This document shows positions 60,938-64,000 of a DNA stretch of 64,000 nucleotides, one piece after another. The stretch comes from Diphasiastrum complanatum (Eukaryota; Streptophyta; Lycopodiopsida; Lycopodiales; Lycopodiaceae). Within the stretch, counting starts at the first letter, position 1, and each line of letters starts with the position of its first letter. The stretch lies in assembly GCA_029204225.1 (NCBI GenBank), contig CM055096.1, positions 1,398,859-1,462,858 on the forward strand. Direction: 5' to 3'. Position numbers and translations under genes: made by a program. A model generated the notes under the pieces. The model was given only the letters and a program-made list of their open reading frames with translations, searched no databases and was not told where the DNA came from.

Positions 60938-61759
60938 TGTCGCAAAACGGTGGTTGTGAGTGCAGTGGAGGCTCGGTTGCTCAGAGCGTAGGCGTGTAGG
61001 AACAGAAACGCAACTATTAGCAGCAAAAATATTCAAGTAGAAGAATTCATACAGTTTGCACAAATGAACGACGCAGTAGTGAGACAAAAATTGCACTCTG
61101 ATAAATTATTAATAGTGAGTACAATAGCTTGGAGTAATAACTTCAGCTTGTTGAGCGTGATAACGCTGGCTATAGATAACTTTGATTGAAAAAGAAATTT
61201 CAAAAATAAACACTTACATAGCTTGATTAAGCTAATATAGAGATTTACAAGAGAGGAAATATCTTACAAGCCTTTAAGGCTATTTATGCCAATCTTTGCA
61301 TATGTACAAAAGTTGGTAACTGCCAACTGCCTTTGGGATATTTGTTTGTCCAGCTGTTTTTAGGGTTACTCATAAGTTGGCGAAGTCGGTCAGCCAAAAA
61401 AAAAAAATGTGGGGAAAAACGGAAAAAGGCCGAAAAGGCGAAGGTGCCTTAAAAATGATTTCTAAGGTATTCTGGCCACTTGGCCAATGTGTCGCATTTT
61501 TCGCTAAGGAGCGAAAAAGCCGAAGGTGTCTTAACAATGATTTCTAAGGTATTGTGGCCACTTGGCCAATGTGTCGCATTCTTTGCTAAGGAGCAAAAAA
61601 GACAAAAAAGGCTAAGGTGCCTTAAAATGATTTCTAAGACATAGAAAATCTCAAAGGGGGAAAAAATGTGAAGGCCTAAAAATATGTTGTCAGCCTTTGG
61701 TTTTCAGGATGCTCATTACTTGAACGATTTGTTTAAGGCTGAGCATAAGAAATCTAACA
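60938..61759 (-). repeat. 5' LTR of Copia family 3
   Basis: 822 bp, pairing with 56167-56984. It carries the same ~83-bp tandem units (61436-61645) including GCGAAGGTGCC at 61438. Confidence 0.92.
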
Positions 61760-62254
61760 CGGACTCCTCAACGTGCTTTCCAAACTTGCACAGATGTTGC
61801 GCCACTGTTTGTCTAAAGTTCTCGAATTTTCAATCTTTTGCATTGTTTCCACTCAATTTATCTTTTCATATCGTACATTTTTTATACTAATTTTCCTTTG
61901 CTACTAATTTTATTTTGATACTCACAAGGTAATTTACATGTGTATAAATACACTCTTAAGTTTTAAACAAATAAATATATAGTACCTTCCATTTAAGTCG
62001 AGGCTAGGCACCAAAGTTGATGACGATGATGTTCCACTGAGTCTTTGACCAAGCACTTGTGCTCTTTTTTGTGATTTCATTTCGTTAAGATATTGCATCT
62101 TCTTTAACTTTTTACTATCTCGTGGAGGTCATGCTTTAAACAATTTAGGAAAAAAAAACACAAAAGTTATAATCAACACACAATGTTGCAAGAACAAATG
62201 TTAAGTACATAATATTTCTTGTAATTTAAATAAAAATACTTGTTTGGAAGCATT
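61760..62254. other. Unassigned intergenic sequence
   Basis: A/T-rich, with no gene or element recognised. Confidence 0.5.
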
Positions 62255-62345
62255 TCCTTCCACATGCAAGATTGCAATGGCATGACAATATGACCAAGGT
62301 TTTGTATATTTTTCACATATAGTTTCTGGCATCGGAGGAGAGCAT
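62255..62345 (+). repeat. Dispersed repeat, copy 1
   Basis: AATGGCATGACAATATGACC, AAGGTTTTGTATATTTTTCACATATA and TCTGGCATCGGAGG match 63825-63935 in the same orientation with about 15-20 percent differences and a small insertion. Identity of the element unknown. Confidence 0.65.
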
Positions 62346-62560
62346 CAGCATTGTTGATGATACGTAATGGATACTTTATGCATATTATGTCCATTTTTAG
62401 ACAAATTAATAAGCAAAAAAAATATGTGTTTTTTTCAAAGGCATATTTTGCACTTTTTATTTCTGCCAGTCCGTGTCAGTCCGTACGGCGTTTGTACAAC
62501 TGCCACGTGGTGCATTTGTAGTGGTCAATCAAAGTCAAACTGCCTATTATGCTGCTTCGT

Positions 62561-62714
62561 GATGTACTTGTGAAAAAATTCTAGGTCTCCATTATGCAAT
62601 GGAAGGAGCATCATAAAATTTTCATGATGTACTTGTGAAAAATTTCTAGGTATCCATTATGCAATGGAAGGAGCATCATAAAATTTTATGTACTTTATGT
62701 GCAATGGAAGGAGC
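62561..62714 (+). repeat. 65-bp tandem duplication plus partial third copy
   Basis: GATGTACTTGTGAAAAA..TTCTAGGT.TCCATTATGCAATGGAAGGAGCATCATAAAATTTT is repeated at 62561 and 62626 with three differences. A third fragment TATGTGCAATGGAAGGAGC follows at 62694. Confidence 0.88.
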
Positions 62715-64000
62715 CGATAAAGGTCAATTTTTTTATGGGAAATATATGCTCATGAGAACAGAACGATTGTGTATAGGATTATTTATACCTTTTGCGCTCT
62801 TTTATAGCAATAGAGTGGAAGAAGCTGTCTTGTGAATCATGAATATCTCTAACATGGCTAAAGAAGATGAATACCATATGAGAGAGCTTTCTTTTTGGAT
62901 AGAGAAATAGAAATGGAGAATGTGCGAAGAGATTGATCTGACCGATGAGATTGGAATGGAGGAAAGAATAATGGTGGACAAAGGTGTGATAGAAGACTAT
63001 GAACCGATTGAAACTAGGGATGAGAGTCGAAAAGGTAAACATGGGTGAGCATTGTGAAGGATCAACGAAACAAGGGCAATCGTTGCATGCAGAATTAGGA
63101 ATGGGCACGTACAACCAACTGTGCAGAAGGGTTTGATGGGATGCTGAGGAGATTGTTCAAGAATTTTTGAGCAGCGTCCCAGTTCGATTCTACGCCTAAG
63201 CAAATTGGTCAACCCCACCCGAGGAGAATCTTCCTCAGAAAAGGAAGCTTGGAATAGGAGCTGAAGGTGGAGGTGTGACAAGAAGAGCCTAGAGACTAGA
63301 GGGTAAAAGACGAAGACATGGTTGAAAGGACCAGGCTGGGGACACTTACGATTGGCGCATTTCAGCTGAGAGTACGTGAGTCGTATTGGGATCTGAGCAA
63401 TAGGTAAAAATCACAGCCACAGCCACAATTCTCAAGTTCAGTATTTAGGATAGGAGATGAGATGACAGTGAGGACTGGCAAGGTTATCAGGCGGAGTGCA
63501 TAAAAAGGAGGCAATGCGGTAGACAATGGAGAGTGGACCCTGGAGAACCAAGAACAATTCCGCTGTTTACTCTCTATAGAGAATTAGCAGGTGAAGGGCA
63601 GGGGATCAAGCCTTTACTTGATGAGGCTTTTGAGCCTTGCATCATGTGCATATGTTTTCGAATGTGTAACAACAGTATAACGGCCAATAGATAAAACTGT
63701 GTGATGTAACCTCTCGAGAGGCATTTTGGGACGTATGAGAATCTGCTAAGCAAAAAGATAGCGTTTGCTATCAATCTTCAAAGTTCATTATGAATAGGTA
63801 CTTTGATCATTTGTGGTTATTTGCATGTGCAACACGGAAAGTTACAATGACATCACAACACGAGCAAGGTTTCGTATGTTTTTTTACATATAAGTTGAGC
63901 TTGTTCACGTCTGGCATCGGAGGGAGTGTATGTAATTATGAACAGAAACCTGACGATAATCAGATTATACACACGGTGGTATCTGTGACTATTAGGCATA
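62715..64000. other. Unassigned right end of window
   Basis: Purine-rich between about 62900 and 63560. No convincing coding frame on either strand and no retroelement domain. Copy 2 of a short dispersed repeat lies at 63825-63935. Confidence 0.45.
63825..63935 (+). repeat. Dispersed repeat, copy 2
   Basis: Matches 62255-62345 (AATGACATCACAACACGAGC, AAGGTTTCGTATGTTTTTTTACATATA, TCTGGCATCGGAGG). Confidence 0.65.

Larger units (their letters stand above)
56167..61759 (-). mobile_element. Ty1/Copia element family 3, nearly full length, decayed
   Basis: 5593 bp with two LTRs (818 and 822 bp), PBS, polypurine tract and all Copia domains in order on the minus strand: gag, zinc knuckle, protease, integrase, RT, RNase H. 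Many stops and frameshifts exist, the protease loop has Gly changed to Glu, and the knuckle has lost its last Cys. The two LTRs differ by roughly a tenth of bases in the first 130 positions, mostly C/T changes, so it is much older than the chromovirus at 1902-5763. No perfect target duplication is seen. Confidence 0.92.

Noticed and set aside
55921-61096. Two similar ORFs of 76-134 codons (MQFLSHYCVVHLC...) near 56325 and 61096
   Set aside because: They are the same stretch of the two Copia LTRs read on the minus strand, so non-coding LTR sequence.

Overview
The window is nuclear DNA of a vascular plant with a large, repeat-rich genome. The evidence is two intron-containing plant genes with GT-AG splice sites, Ty1/Copia and Ty3/Gypsy elements primed by initiator tRNA-Met, LINE fragments and hAT-type MITEs. 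A first intron of about 9 kb stuffed with retroelements points to a gymnosperm or a fern rather than a compact angiosperm. That is inference; no lineage marker fixes the species.

Host genes. (1) 658-10515, minus strand: the 5' part of a mitochondrial succinate-semialdehyde dehydrogenase gene (ALDH5F family). Exon 1 (10402-10515) encodes the transit peptide, and exons 2 and 3 (1317-1442, 658-757) encode the N-terminus of the enzyme. The rest lies beyond base 1. Intron 1 (8.96 kb) holds a 46-bp tandem repeat, a LINE remnant and a recently inserted chromovirus. (2) 37927-39756, plus strand: a complete two-exon gene for a membrane-anchored SPRY-domain protein (490 aa). (3) 55167-55514, minus: a SWIM zinc-finger exon-like fragment, probably a pseudogene.

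Transposable elements fill most of the rest. 1902-5763: internally deleted chromovirus inside a (GA)n tract. 11876-15078 and 15541-22171: two Copia elements of one family, the second split by another Copia element (16447-21162) that has a clean 5-bp target duplication and has lost its RT. 22172-26942: gypsy fragments mixed with rearranged Copia RT, RNase H and LTR pieces. 27030-33250: three plus-strand Copia remnants, including a miniature LTR-RNaseH-LTR element. 33251-36119: an LTR/PBS remnant and a 5'-truncated LINE with a 19-bp target duplication. 41426-42291 and 44463-44957: two copies of a hAT-like MITE, each with its own 8-bp duplication. 45088-54870: gypsy and Copia pieces, including an unusual downstream ORF and a tandem LTR with hairpins. 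56167-61759: a nearly full-length but decayed Copia element with both LTRs.

No autonomous element survives: every pol is interrupted. The most unusual pattern is that the LTRs of several families that look unrelated elsewhere carry arrays of short AAGG..CACCTTCGC-type motifs, and at least three families share the exact 11-mer GGCACCTTCGC or its 10-base core. Target duplications and internal coordinates let several insertions be ordered in time.
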